From assembly GCF_047777955.1 (NCBI RefSeq), contig NZ_CP180537.1, positions 4,569,887 through 4,633,886 on the forward strand: DNA of 64,000 nt, read 5' to 3'. Each line of letters starts with the position of its first letter. The stretch's first letter is position 1. The notes beneath the pieces are model-generated. The model saw nothing but the letters and a program-made list of their open reading frames with translations, had not been told where the DNA came from and did no database searches. Source of the stretch: Didemnitutus sp047777955. Its GTDB lineage: Bacteria; Verrucomicrobiota; Verrucomicrobiia; Opitutales; Opitutaceae. Shown in pieces: positions 53,661 to 63,715 of the stretch. The position numbers and the translations under genes are program-made.

Positions 53661-56600
53661 TTCGGCATTAAATAAGTGAGTAAATGCGGCTGTGACCGCG
53701 CCGTTCGCAAATTTACCGCCACCAAGAACTGATGCAGTTCCGCCAATCGCCGCTGCGACTGTTGTTCGCGCGGCAATTGCTCCTCCACTATCGCCCTTGA
53801 TCTTACCAATCATCGGCGAAGCGGCTGATGAGGCGGCTGCGGAGTAGAACCCATGTCGAAATTCGCCGCCACTCGCTTCAGTGATTAAACCCTGCGCGGT
53901 GCCGTGCGCTACAGCACGGCCACCCCAATTCGCTACTTCATCGCTAAAGAAACCCGAGCCCCCCTCCGCGGCATCAAAGAACTGACCTATCCCGTAGGCA
54001 GCAGCCGCGGCAGCTGCGCCGGTGATTCCGCCGATCACTCCTGCCTTGAATGCATCTCCGATACTGCCTCCGTTGAGTAGACTGCCGGAAAAGCCTGACG
54101 CGAATCCTCCCGCTGCCCCAGCGAGAACTGCATGCGCAAATGTCGCGTGCAGAATTGCATCAGCAAAGCCAACTCCAGCACCGGCGGTGGCATACAATAC
54201 AACTACAGTCACGACCACTGCGATGATCGCGGGTAGAACGTCCTTGAGCTTGAAGAATCCACTCGGATCGGTGGCGTTCATCGGGTTGTTGCCGACGTAA
54301 CTGTAGCGGTTGAAGCCTTGAGCGTCCTCTACGCCGTCCACGTTGGGGTCGGCGCTGAGGAACCGACCCAGCACCGGATCATAGACGCGGCCGTTCATGT
54401 GGATGAGGCCGAAGTCACTGAGCATCTCGTGGTCGGTGAAGCCGCGCGTGGTGGGGGCTTGGTTCGTGATGCCGCTGCCGGTGTTGGTGTAGCGGGTGGC
54501 TTGTTTGCCCCAGGCGTCGTAGGTGTAGCGCTTGAGCACGCGGCCGGCTTCGTCGGAGACGACAGTAATCGAACCGAGGCCGTCGGTGTGGAAGTAGCGC
54601 GTGGTATTGGCCTGGACCGTGCCGTTGACCGTGCTCTGCGTCACCACGGCGATGCGGCCGGTGGGGGCCATGATGTAGTGCTTGTGCTCGACGGTGTTCG
54701 TGGCCGTGGTGGTGACCTTTTCGTAGAGCGAACCGACGTAAATGGTCGTGTCGGTGGTCGTGCCGGAGACGACGCCATTGCTCACGGAGGAGCCGCTGCG
54801 GCGGATCTGCTTCACGCGTTCGTGGCCGGCGCCGAAGGAGAACTCGCTGCTGAGGCCAGCGGAGTTTTTCACCCAACGCATCTGGTTGAAAGAGGTCCAT
54901 CCGATGTCGCGACCGGCGCCGGCGACCATGTTGCCGACCGCGTCGTAGCTGTAGCTGTTCACCCCGGCAGCGGTGACGGCGTGCGGCTGCGTGCCGTAGG
55001 TGTAGGCGCCGACGTCGGATTTGGAGGTGATGTTACCCTTCGCGTCGAAGGCGACGGTGATGGTGGAGTTGGCGACGCCCTCGATGCGGGAGGAGCGGAG
55101 GCGGTCGAGCGCATCGTAGTCCTCGAAGCGCTCGTCGCGGGCGAAACCGGGGGTCTGGTCGTTGCGCCGAGTGACGTTGCCGAAGGCATCGTAGCTGTAG
55201 TCGAGCTGCTGGACCGTGAAGCTAGTAGGGAGCGGGTCGAGGTCGAAGATCGCGCCCCGATCGATGCGGGCCCAAGCGAGCCGGCCAGTGGCGGCGCTGT
55301 AGCCGCGGAGGTTTTGGAGGCCATTGCCGTAGGTTTCGCTGTCGAGCTTGCCGGCGCAGTCGTAGTGTTCCGCCGCCCAATACAGACGGCCCTGCAACTG
55401 CGAGTTGGCGCGCGTGCTATCGGCGTCGAGCCAGTTGCGGATTTCCTTCAGATAGCCAAAGGAATTGTAGACGTTGCGCGTCGAGAAGGGGCCTGAGCCG
55501 ATGCCGCTGTCGGGATACTTGGTGCGAATGACGCGGCCAACGTTGTCGTAGGCGGTCTCGACGGTGTAAGCGGTGCCGTCGATCGTGCGCGTGGAGGATT
55601 GGGGGCGGCCGAGGCTGTCGTAGGTGTAGCTCTCGACGTAGCTACCGGGAGCGGAGACGGAGGCGAGCTTGCCTTTCCAGACGCCGGCGCCTTTCGCGGC
55701 GGTGTCGTAGGTCCAGGTGGTCTTGCCTTCGGGTTCGACGCGGCTCGTCATGCGGCCGAGTGAGTCGTAATCGAGGGTAACGATCTGGCCCTTGGCATCC
55801 TTTTGCCAGACGAGTTCGCCGAAGCCGTTGTAGCGATACAGCCACGTGCCCATGTCGGGGTCGACCATGGAGGTCTTCCGGCCGCGGATGTCATAGGTGA
55901 GCGTGGTGACGGCACCGGCAGCATTGGTGGAGACGAGATTGCCGATGGCGTCGTAGTCGTAGGTGACGGTGCTGGCGGGAGTGCCGCCGATGGCGCCCTT
56001 GTTGCGGGTATTCGAGACGGTCCAGCCTTGGGAGTTTTTGACTGTCTCGGTGACGCGACCGTTCGCGGAGGTGGCAGTCGTGGTGAAACCGGAGTAGGCA
56101 AAGGAGGTGGTCTGCGTGCCGTTCTCGTCGTCAGGCGTGTAGACCGTGAGCGGGCGGTCGAGGATATCCCAGGACGACGTGCCACTCCAGTGGACGGTCG
56201 AGTTGTCGTTGAAGTAGGGATTCGAAGTCTGAACGAGACGGCCCGCGGTGTCGTAGACCTTCTGCTGCCAGACGATCTTACCGTCGCCGTTGATCCCGGC
56301 GGTCCAACGGACGCGGCCAAACTTGTCGTAGAAGGTCAGCGATGGCGCGGTGCCGGTGGACTCGGTTTCGACGAAATAGAGCGAGCCGGCCGGAGCGCCG
56401 GCCGGCGCCCACTTGTAGAGAACGGTGCTCTGCGTGTTGTCGGCCCGGACCTCGAGCTGCTTGCGGCCGAAGCCGTCGTAGGTCCAGTCGGTGTCGAGGC
56501 CGTTGACGCCCCAGAGATGCGTGACGACGCCGAGCTTGGGGTCGTAGTCGTAACCCTCGCGGTGCATGAGATCGTTGTCGGTGTAGCTCGGGAAACGGCC

Positions 56601-59600
56601 GTCGGGGGTGTAGCCGGTCGCGGTGCGGCGGCGTTCGCGTGCGCGCGCCGTGAGCGTGCCGTCGTTGGCGACGTCGACGGGCGTGGCGTAGACCTCGACA
56701 AAGGACTTGTTGCCGAACTGGTCATACGTGTAGGCGGTGCGCACCCAGGCGATCGGGTCGTCCGGTTCGACGTCCTCGTAGGCCAGCAGTCCGGTGTCCG
56801 CCTCGTAATGGAATTTGGAGGTGCGGGTGATGCTCGGCTTGCCCGGGGCGGCGGAGACGACGACGGCCTGTGTGAGGCGACCGAGGAACCACTTGCTGAT
56901 GTCATCCTCGCCGTAGGTGCTGGTCGTCGTCTTCGAATAGCCGTCGGACGAGCTGACGACGACCGACGTGGCGTTGCCGTAGGTGTCGATCTGGGTCGTC
57001 GTGGTCGTGGTGACCAGCGGGGCCTTCGTCTCATCCGAACCGGCGACGAGGTCATAGGATTTCGAAACGGAGGTGGCCGCGTAAGGCAGGCGCGTGGGAC
57101 CGGTGGGCGTCTTGTCGACATAGTCGGTGACCGTCGAGCTGAGGAGTGTGTTGCCCAGGCTCGACGCGCGGGTCTCGACCAGGAAGGTCATGCCGATGAA
57201 CGGATAGTCCTGACGATAGCCGGTGCGGGTGTAGATGCCGGTGCGGATGTCGGTGCTCTCCATCCAGGCGAAGCCGAGGCTGCCGCGGAGTCGGTGCGTG
57301 CGCAGCGCGCCATAGGAGTAGTGGACGGTGTTCACGCCGCCGAAACCGTCGTCGTGCTCGATCTTGCGCACGACCTGGATGGCCGGCGTGAGGTTGGCCG
57401 TGTCGGCGGGCAGCAGCTCGGACTTGTCGTAGGTGTCGGGTGAAGTCAGCGGGCGATAGGTGATGTTTGCAGCGACGCCGAAACCGTTGGTGACGCGGAG
57501 GAGGCGGTCGGCATCGGCCCGTGCGACATTGCGCCAAGCGCTGCTGACGACGGTGCCGTCACTGTTGCGGCGGTGCAGGACAAGGTCGACGACGCCGTCC
57601 GCATCGAGATCGACCATGTCGACGCCGGCGCTCTTCTGGCCCTGGACCAGCAGATTCTCCGGCAGATTGTGGGGCGAGTTCGGCACTCCCGCCCAGTGGC
57701 GGCCCGTGCCGTAGAGGATGTTGTTGTTGTAATTCCCGTTGGTGAAGACGCGGCGGCAGGCGTAGTCGACCATGCCGTCGGCATTGAGGTCGATGAGCGT
57801 GGTGCCGGCGCTTGTCTCGCCGTCACGCGACAACGCCGCCGGCGGGCGGTAGTGTTGGTAGGCGTAGACCGCGATGGGGTCGTTTTCCTGCGGATAGCCC
57901 TCGGGGTCGATCGTCACGGCCTCCTTGCTGCCGACGATCCAGCCCGCTCCGGTGTTGAGGGCCACGCCGGTGCGAATGGTGCTGCTCATCTCGCGATACC
58001 AGACCAAATCGACCAGGCCGTCGCCGTTGACGTCGAGGAACTCGGCGCCGGCGGAACTCTGCCCCGTGACATCCACCGGTTGAGGGAGCAAGTAGGCGTT
58101 GGCGCGAGGCGTGCCCGATTCCCAACCGGAACCCGTGTTCAGCCAGGTCTGCCGGCGGTAGTTGCCGCCCCCGTCGTCGAGATACGCGACGATGTCGACG
58201 AGACCGTCGCCGTTGATGTCGACAAAGCGGCCGCGGAAATCCGAGAGGTCGTTGCCGCTGCCCGTGACCAGGTAGCTGTAACCGGCATCGTAGGTCCAGC
58301 CGTTGCCGTTGTTGAGGTAGACCTTGAGCTTGTTGCCGCCCAGGTTGTGCAGGGCCACGAAGTCGACCCGGCCGTCGCCGTTGACATCAACGAACCGTCC
58401 CGCGCGCGTCGGGTAGCCGTCGCGCGCGATAATCTCGGGAGGAGTCCACTGCGCGGCGGAGAACCAGCCGGTGGGAGTGTTCAGGTAAGCGCCCGACTGC
58501 TCCGCGCTGGCGGAGCCCGCCCCGGCCCACGACCAGACGAAATCGACCCGGCCGTCGCCGTTGAGGTCGACGAAGCGGGCGCTGGTGTCGTCGGTGCCGT
58601 TGGTCCGCGCCAGCGGATATGGCAGCAGATACGTGCTGTCCGGCACCCAACCGGTCGCGGTGTTGAGGTAGCAGCCGCTGCTGCCGCCCTTGCGGTAGAC
58701 GAAGTCCGCGCGTCCGTCGGCGTTGACGTCGACGAAGCCCGATCCCGCCGGTTCGGCCTGATTGTCCGCGATCGGATAAGGCAGGCTATAAGTGGCCGAG
58801 ACATCCTCCCAGCCGGCGCCGTTTTCGTAGTAGGAGAAGTCCAGCGGCGGATATTCCTGGCCGTTGAACGCCCGCTCGTGGAGGCGCTGCAGCATGGTGC
58901 GGTTGGTGTAGGGACGCTCGAAGTAGTCGAAGAAGTATTCGCGCACCATCGTCTCGCCGAGGTAGGAGCCGATCTTGGCGATGCGCTGGGTGCGTTCGAC
59001 CCGTGAGCCGGCCACGTAGCCCTTGAACCAGTCGCTGCGCGACTCGTAGGTGAAGCGCACCGAGGCGTAGGGTGCGAGTCCGGCGCCGGCGTTGCCGGTG
59101 TAGTTGATGCGGGTGATGCAGTGCTCGCCGGTCGTGCTGTTCTCGGAATATTCGAAGGTCATGTAGTTGCCCTTCGTGTCGGAGATCTTGCTGACGGCCC
59201 ACGTGGACACGGCGCCGTCGCTGCGGCCGGCCGCCTCGACGCGGGAGTCGGCGCTGTTGCCGAACTCGATGATCAAGCCGGCCTTCGTCCAGGCCTTGAA
59301 CCAGGCCGGGCCGTTAGCGGTGGCCTCTTGCTCCACGACCTTGGTGATCGAGTCGATCTCGGTGCGATATTCCGACCCGGCCTGCCCGTTGGCGCCGCCG
59401 ACCAGCACCAGGCGCTGGCCATCGAGATAGAAACGGTCGTTGTTGGTGAAATCGACGCCGTGGACCGCTCCGTCGATCGCGAGGGTGGCCGGGCCGCGCG
59501 TGATCGCGGAGATGCCGCCGACGCTCCACCCGAAACCAAGCCAGCCCGCGCCGGCCTGGCTCGAGTAGTTCAAACTCAACTGCGGCTGCATGCCGGCGGT

Positions 59601-62120
59601 GCCGGGCGTCACCCAGAGCGGCACGGAATAGGTGGCGGCGCCGTTCTTGTCGACTTGGAGCGTGCCGGCGGTGTTGCCGACGGTCCAGTTGTTGTTCGTG
59701 CCAGCGGCGTTCGGCCAGCCGGCGGGAGCGGCTCCCCCGAGAGTGCTGGTGCCCTGGTCGTAGACGGACGGATTCTTGCCGAGATTGAACTCGGCGATGT
59801 TCGTGAGACCGTCGCCGTCGCCATCGATCTGGGCGTCGGTCGCCGAATTAGGATTGAGGTTGTTGTCCTCCTCCCAGCCGTTGGGGATGCCGTCCTGGTC
59901 CGCATCGCCGTTTGGATCCAAGGTGGAGAACGGCGTAGCGGCGGACCAACCGGACCAGTTGCCCGCGGCATCGCGCGCGCGGACGCTTACGTTGAACGTC
60001 GTGCTACCCGCCAGGGACGAGAAAGTCTGGGTCGTCGCGGTTGTCGCGACGGTCTGGGTGGTGCCACCGGATGCGGTGCTAGCCAGCTGCACTTCGTAGC
60101 CGGTGACGCCGTTAGCATCCGTCGCGGCAGTCCAGTTCACCGTGAGCGAGCGCGTGCGTGCCGTGCCCGTGATGCCGGTCGGCAGTGTCGGCGCGGTCCC
60201 ATCGACCTTGAAGACAACATGCCGGTCGATGAAATTCTGCGCCGAATCCACGAGGCGCATCTGGTAGGAATACTGGCCTTCGCCACCATCGGGCGTGAAC
60301 GCGATCGCGGCAAATTGACCGGGGGAAACTTGATTCGCGTAGGTTTTTACCGTGCCGCCCGGGCGCCAGACCGCGTTTTCGGTCCAAGACACGCCCAAGT
60401 CCGCCGTGCCGCCCGGCTGAAGCGTGACGGTGTCGGCGGGCTTCACGTAGAGGACGCCGTTCAACACGCCACCACCGCTACTGGTGACCGTGTTGGTCGG
60501 CACCAGCCCATCCGCCACCACGGTGAGCGTCAGGGTTTTGGTGCCCGTGCCGCCGCTGTTGGAGGCCGAGAGCGTGATCGTGAAGGTGCCACTCTGTGTC
60601 GGGATGCCGCTGATGACTCCACTTGGCGCGTCGAAGCTCAGGCCGGCCGGCAGCGTGCCCGACAGGCTGAACGACGTCGGCGAATTGCTCGCCGTGATCT
60701 GATAGGGTGCCACGACCGCTCCCTGCGGAACGCGCCACGCGCCACTCGAACTGATGACGGGCGTCGACGCGACCGTGAACGCCCGGTCGGCGCTGGTGGC
60801 GGCGAAATTGGCCGACTGGGCCCAGCTGGCCCGAAGCGTGTAGTTGCCCGGCGTGTTGAATACGGTCGCCTCGGTGATCACCTGCCCCACCAGGGCAGGA
60901 CCGGAAACAACGCTGTAGCTCGCCGCGCTGGACGGCTGAAACCCCGCCGCCGCGCTGTAGGGATTCGTCGCCGTGGCGTTGAGTTTGCCGACAAAAGTGC
61001 TCCCAGCGGAGATATTGGTGCCGGCCGGATTCCACGTGATGACGGGGGTCGTGCGGTTGACGAGCAGGTTGAAACCCCGCCCCCACCATTGGGCGGCTCC
61101 GCCCGGTGCGGAATAACCGAAAGCTGCAATCCAGTGCGTGCCGCTGTTTACGGCGGTCGGTTGATACGTCGTGGAGAAGGTGCGGGAATTCGTCGCGGCG
61201 AAGGTTGCCGCGCCGCCATAGCTGCCCCAGCTGCCCGTCACGCCGAAGTCGCCGGAAAAGGTCACCTGCGTCATGCTTGCCGACGGGTCATTGGCCGTCG
61301 CGTTGACCGTCGCCGACTGCCCGAAGTAGATCGCGGGACTCACCGACTCCGGGGTCGCGTAGGTCTGGCCGGCGCTGGTCGTGACCGTGAGGGGCGTCAT
61401 GTCCGCCACATAAATCGTCAGTGTCTTGCTGTCGGTTCCGCTGGCGTTGCTGGCCGTGATGGTGGGACTCCAGGTGCCGCCCGACGAAGGCGTGAGGCTG
61501 ATCAGGCCGGTGGGCGAGATTCCGGCCGGGCCAGGCGGCAGGCCGCTCACCCCAAAACTGGTCGGACTGTTGGTCGCCGTGATCTGGTAGGTGAAAGCAG
61601 ATCCCTTGACCGCCATGACCTGCAGGGCCGAATTGATCTGCGGGCTCGGCGCGATCACGTTGACTCCATAGACATAGAAATCTCCCGGGCTGGGCGTATA
61701 CCACGGACGTCCGTCCATGAGCCGAACGCGAAAATACCAGGTTCCCGGCGTGTTCGGGGTGAACGCGGTGCTGATGTTCGCGGGCGACTGCCAGGTCGGC
61801 AGCCATTCGTAGATGTTCGTCCACGATCCGCCCGGCGCGAGATACTCGACGGTCACTCGCGCAATGACGGCCTGGGTGCTGTTCCAATCGTTGCCGTCGG
61901 AATTGTCGGACAGGTTCGCATGCGCCCCCACCGAGATGTTCACCGTCTGGCCCATGTTCACCGACGTGGGATAGTTCACATAGTCGAGCGTCGGCGGCGT
62001 GACGAGATCGGCACGCAAAGACGGGAATGCCACGAGCCAAAGAACTCCGAGAGCCAGAGCGACACGAGGCAATGAGCGCAGCCGAAGCTGCCGCGACAGA
62101 GAGACCAGCGGATGGGACAT
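53109..62120 (-). CDS. Giant exported RHS/YD-repeat protein with SpvB/TcB-like region and variable C-terminal domain
   Basis: A 3003-residue protein from ATG 62120. Order (approximate residues): signal peptide 1-38; Ig-like/He_PIG domains 180-600 (LPAGLSFDAPSGVISGIPTQ); fibronectin III 640-730; calcium-type DGDGDGLTNIAEF at 770; SpvB-like 830-1000 (QPQLSLNYSSQAGAGWLGFG); seven FG-GAP/VCBS repeats 1126-1516 (FVDVNGDGRVDFV); TcB-middle-like 1537-1664 (IEHDDGFGGVNTVHYSYGAL); YD repeats 1750-2500; RHS core ending GRFLSADPNVDGVEDAQGFN and D2618-P-S-G. Then comes a hydrophobic Gly/Ala-rich stretch and a unique tip of about 180 residues. The cocoon-like RHS shell presumably encloses and releases the tip. 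No type VI secretion gene is nearby, and the signal peptide implies Sec export. Confidence 0.93.
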   Translation of the reverse strand: MSHPLVSLSRQLRLRSLPRVALALGVLWLVAFPSLRADLVTPPTLDYVNYPTSVNMGQTVNISVGAHANLSDNSDGNDWNSTQAVIARVTVEYLAPGGSWTNIYEWLPTWQSPANISTAFTPNTPGTWYFRVRLMDGRPWYTPSPGDFYVYGVNVIAPSPQINSALQVMAVKGSAFTYQITATNSPTSFGVSGLPPGPAGISPTGLISLTPSSGGTWSPTITASNASGTDSKTLTIYVADMTPLTVTTSAGQTYATPESVSPAIYFGQSATVNATANDPSASMTQVTFSGDFGVTGSWGSYGGAATFAATNSRTFSTTYQPTAVNSGTHWIAAFGYSAPGGAAQWWGRGFNLLVNRTTPVITWNPAGTNISAGSTFVGKLNATATNPYSAAAGFQPSSAASYSVVSGPALVGQVITEATVFNTPGNYTLRASWAQSANFAATSADRAFTVASTPVISSSGAWRVPQGAVVAPYQITASNSPTSFSLSGTLPAGLSFDAPSGVISGIPTQSGTFTITLSASNSGGTGTKTLTLTVVADGLVPTNTVTSSGGGVLNGVLYVKPADTVTLQPGGTADLGVSWTENAVWRPGGTVKTYANQVSPGQFAAIAFTPDGGEGQYSYQMRLVDSAQNFIDRHVVFKVDGTAPTLPTGITGTARTRSLTVNWTAATDANGVTGYEVQLASTASGGTTQTVATTATTQTFSSLAGSTTFNVSVRARDAAGNWSGWSAATPFSTLDPNGDADQDGIPNGWEEDNNLNPNSATDAQIDGDGDGLTNIAEFNLGKNPSVYDQGTSTLGGAAPAGWPNAAGTNNNWTVGNTAGTLQVDKNGAATYSVPLWVTPGTAGMQPQLSLNYSSQAGAGWLGFGWSVGGISAITRGPATLAIDGAVHGVDFTNNDRFYLDGQRLVLVGGANGQAGSEYRTEIDSITKVVEQEATANGPAWFKAWTKAGLIIEFGNSADSRVEAAGRSDGAVSTWAVSKISDTKGNYMTFEYSENSTTGEHCITRINYTGNAGAGLAPYASVRFTYESRSDWFKGYVAGSRVERTQRIAKIGSYLGETMVREYFFDYFERPYTNRTMLQRLHERAFNGQEYPPLDFSYYENGAGWEDVSATYSLPYPIADNQAEPAGSGFVDVNADGRADFVYRKGGSSGCYLNTATGWVPDSTYLLPYPLARTNGTDDTSARFVDLNGDGRVDFVWSWAGAGSASAEQSGAYLNTPTGWFSAAQWTPPEIIARDGYPTRAGRFVDVNGDGRVDFVALHNLGGNKLKVYLNNGNGWTYDAGYSYLVTGSGNDLSDFRGRFVDINGDGLVDIVAYLDDGGGNYRRQTWLNTGSGWESGTPRANAYLLPQPVDVTGQSSAGAEFLDVNGDGLVDLVWYREMSSTIRTGVALNTGAGWIVGSKEAVTIDPEGYPQENDPIAVYAYQHYRPPAALSRDGETSAGTTLIDLNADGMVDYACRRVFTNGNYNNNILYGTGRHWAGVPNSPHNLPENLLVQGQKSAGVDMVDLDADGVVDLVLHRRNSDGTVVSSAWRNVARADADRLLRVTNGFGVAANITYRPLTSPDTYDKSELLPADTANLTPAIQVVRKIEHDDGFGGVNTVHYSYGALRTHRLRGSLGFAWMESTDIRTGIYTRTGYRQDYPFIGMTFLVETRASSLGNTLLSSTVTDYVDKTPTGPTRLPYAATSVSKSYDLVAGSDETKAPLVTTTTTTQIDTYGNATSVVVSSSDGYSKTTTSTYGEDDISKWFLGRLTQAVVVSAAPGKPSITRTSKFHYEADTGLLAYEDVEPDDPIAWVRTAYTYDQFGNKSFVEVYATPVDVANDGTLTARARERRRTATGYTPDGRFPSYTDNDLMHREGYDYDPKLGVVTHLWGVNGLDTDWTYDGFGRKQLEVRADNTQSTVLYKWAPAGAPAGSLYFVETESTGTAPSLTFYDKFGRVRWTAGINGDGKIVWQQKVYDTAGRLVQTSNPYFNDNSTVHWSGTSSWDILDRPLTVYTPDDENGTQTTSFAYSGFTTTATSANGRVTETVKNSQGWTVSNTRNKGAIGGTPASTVTYDYDAIGNLVSTNAAGAVTTLTYDIRGRKTSMVDPDMGTWLYRYNGFGELVWQKDAKGQIVTLDYDSLGRMTSRVEPEGKTTWTYDTAAKGAGVWKGKLASVSAPGSYVESYTYDSLGRPQSSTRTIDGTAYTVETAYDNVGRVIRTKYPDSGIGSGPFSTRNVYNSFGYLKEIRNWLDADSTRANSQLQGRLYWAAEHYDCAGKLDSETYGNGLQNLRGYSAATGRLAWARIDRGAIFDLDPLPTSFTVQQLDYSYDAFGNVTRRNDQTPGFARDERFEDYDALDRLRSSRIEGVANSTITVAFDAKGNITSKSDVGAYTYGTQPHAVTAAGVNSYSYDAVGNMVAGAGRDIGWTSFNQMRWVKNSAGLSSEFSFGAGHERVKQIRRSGSSVSNGVVSGTTTDTTIYVGSLYEKVTTTATNTVEHKHYIMAPTGRIAVVTQSTVNGTVQANTTRYFHTDGLGSITVVSDEAGRVLKRYTYDAWGKQATRYTNTGSGITNQAPTTRGFTDHEMLSDFGLIHMNGRVYDPVLGRFLSADPNVDGVEDAQGFNRYSYVGNNPMNATDPSGFFKLKDVLPAIIAVVVTVVVLYATAGAGVGFADAILHATFAHAVLAGAAGGFASGFSGSLLNGGSIGDAFKAGVIGGITGAAAAAAAYGIGQFFDAAEGGSGFFSDEVANWGGRAVAHGTAQGLITEASGGEFRHGFYSAAASSAASPMIGKIKGDSGGAIAARTTVAAAIGGTASVLGGGKFANGAVTAAFTHLFNAELPKKAQSLSWGNKSVLGLYSEKELGGGDGRDGGADVLRDMSNATGGRAIGVNIDGWDRNKQTFAEYLRSVEGVGDRKFDVIIFARHGGPSGPVDSGMVQAFSVDSAVVQAAVAHYSGNGFVYFHQCYGVFPSGYLEQVSALFGGAAVYRANAKPVIYYSGVRASWSSSADLKRFGNPYFERIP

Positions 62121-62352
62121 GGGAATGGATTTTTTTAATCCAGACTCCGTGGCCCACCAGAGTTCAGGAATTACTGCGCCCGCCAAGGGCGGCGGAACAG
62201 GAAACACTGCACGAGATCAGGTCAAGTGCAGCATGCTAAGGTTCTTTCCTCAAAACCTTCCGGGTTCGATGCTCAGCCGCATCGTCCCACGGCAAATCGC
62301 GCAGCGGCCGTCCACCGTCATCCCATGAGAAAAGGTCTGCGCGCCGCGCCGC

Positions 62353-63594
62353 TCACGCCGGCGTCGCCGTCGCGGACGCGGCGCCCGGGCCGAAGCCGAG
62401 CGCCTCCTTCAGCCACGACCACGCCCGGCGCAGCCCGACCTCGCAGGTGCCGTTGATGTGGTAGGTCCGCGCGAACAGCTCCTCGTGGCCGAGGTAGCGC
62501 GGCGGGAGGAGGAAGAGCGTCTCGTTGCGGTCGCGCTGCGGATTGTGGCCGAGCACCTCCGAGTAGAACACGCCGCGGCCGACCACGAGGCCGTCGCGCG
62601 GCACCGGGATCTCGCGCTCCGCCAGCACGAGCCAGGGGCGGAACTTGAAGGTCAGCGCGCCGTCCTTCGCCTGGTAAAGCCGGCCGTAGGTGCGCACGGG
62701 CACGCCCTCGAGCTTGCGGCCGAGGAAGAGCTTGTTGCCGTCCGCGAGCAGCGCGAAGCGCTTGCGCCGGCCGGTGAAGAAGTCCCAGCAGAACAGCGAG
62801 CCGAACACCGTCAGGCGGAACGCCCAGCCGGAGAGGAAATACGCGAGGACGATGATCGCGACCGACAGCGTCGCACCGACCACCGGATCGATGAACGCCA
62901 GGCCGGTGACGAGGCCGAGCACGGCGGTGCGCGTGGCCTTGAGCGCGGCGTCGACCGCACCCCACGGGCTGAGGAGGATGAGGACGTTGATCGCGTGGGA
63001 GGCGATCCAGACGACGACGTGCACCGCGATGGCGAGCGGCACCATCAGGATCGTGAGCAACCAGGAGAAATCCATCGCCCCGAGGTGCACCAGCGCGAGC
63101 GGACCGAGGTGCAGTTCCAGTCCGGCGGTCGGCGTGCCGCGCGCGGCCATGATCTTCGAGGCCGCGGACACGAGCACGGGCACGACCGCGCCGGTCGCGA
63201 CGAGGCCGCTGACCTTGTTCTCCACCGTCTCCATCACATCGAGCGGCTTCTTCAGGCCCGGCGGCACGGCGGCGCCGAAGGCGTCCTTCGCCGCGCAGCC
63301 GCCCACAAGGAGGAAACCGCAGCCCCAGACCAGCGGGTTGGCGAACCACGGCAGCGCGGCCTTCTCCGCGTCGGTGTGCGCGCCCCACCACTGGTAGGCG
63401 CCGATCGCGCTGACGCCGAGCAGCGGCGAGATGGCGACGCCGGTGATCTGCGTGGCGGTCTTGGCCAGCTCGAGGCCGGCGCTCGGCACCTCGCCGTCCT
63501 TGCCGGCGCTTTTCTTCTCCGTCGCCGCCCAGAGCGGCAGCGCCATCACGCTCAACACACACAGCAACGCGACGAGGGGTGCGATTCGCTTCAT
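62353..63594 (-). CDS. Unknown multi-pass membrane protein with signal peptide
   Basis: A 413-residue protein with signal peptide (LVALLCVLSVMALPLWAA) and about six hydrophobic segments: GVSAIGAYQWWGAH, PLVWGCGFLLVGGCAAKDAF, LLTILMVPLAIAVHVVVWIA, VVGATLSVAIIVLAYFLSGW and others. The C-terminal 130 residues are soluble (KRFALLADGNKLFLGRKLEG, LTFKFRPWLVLAEREIPVPR, EELFARTYHINGTCEVGLRR) and may form a beta-rich domain. I do not recognise the family. ATG 63594 is preferred; MVRRMKRIA from ATG 63606 is an alternative. It is divergent from the rRNA methyltransferase gene. Confidence 0.7.
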   Translation of the reverse strand: MKRIAPLVALLCVLSVMALPLWAATEKKSAGKDGEVPSAGLELAKTATQITGVAISPLLGVSAIGAYQWWGAHTDAEKAALPWFANPLVWGCGFLLVGGCAAKDAFGAAVPPGLKKPLDVMETVENKVSGLVATGAVVPVLVSAASKIMAARGTPTAGLELHLGPLALVHLGAMDFSWLLTILMVPLAIAVHVVVWIASHAINVLILLSPWGAVDAALKATRTAVLGLVTGLAFIDPVVGATLSVAIIVLAYFLSGWAFRLTVFGSLFCWDFFTGRRKRFALLADGNKLFLGRKLEGVPVRTYGRLYQAKDGALTFKFRPWLVLAEREIPVPRDGLVVGRGVFYSEVLGHNPQRDRNETLFLLPPRYLGHEELFARTYHINGTCEVGLRRAWSWLKEALGFGPGAASATATPA

Positions 63595-63715
63595 GCGGCG
63601 AACCATAGTCCGGCGGGCGGCGTTGGAAAGCCCGCAGATGTCCCTAGGCCGCCGGCGCAAAACGCGCGGCAAAGTCGGATTTGCGCCGCGCCCGCGCGGT
63701 TGTTCTCCTCGCCCC

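Noticed and set aside
54318..57443. Long open frames antisense to the YD-repeat region
   Set aside because: Same reason: they are shadows of the repetitive RHS codons.
53661..58745. The many YD and FG-GAP units considered as DNA-level tandem repeats or an array
   Set aside because: They repeat as degenerate protein motifs with little DNA identity. There are no CRISPR-like constant repeats with unique spacers.
59121..62075. Long open frame antisense to the RHS N-terminal region
   Set aside because: It is a mirror of codon bias in the RHS gene; the translated sequence is Arg/Gly-rich and has no motif.
52462..62120. Type VI secretion or prophage context for the RHS protein
   Set aside because: No Hcp, VgrG, PAAR, baseplate, integrase or lysis genes are visible, and the RHS protein has a Sec signal peptide.
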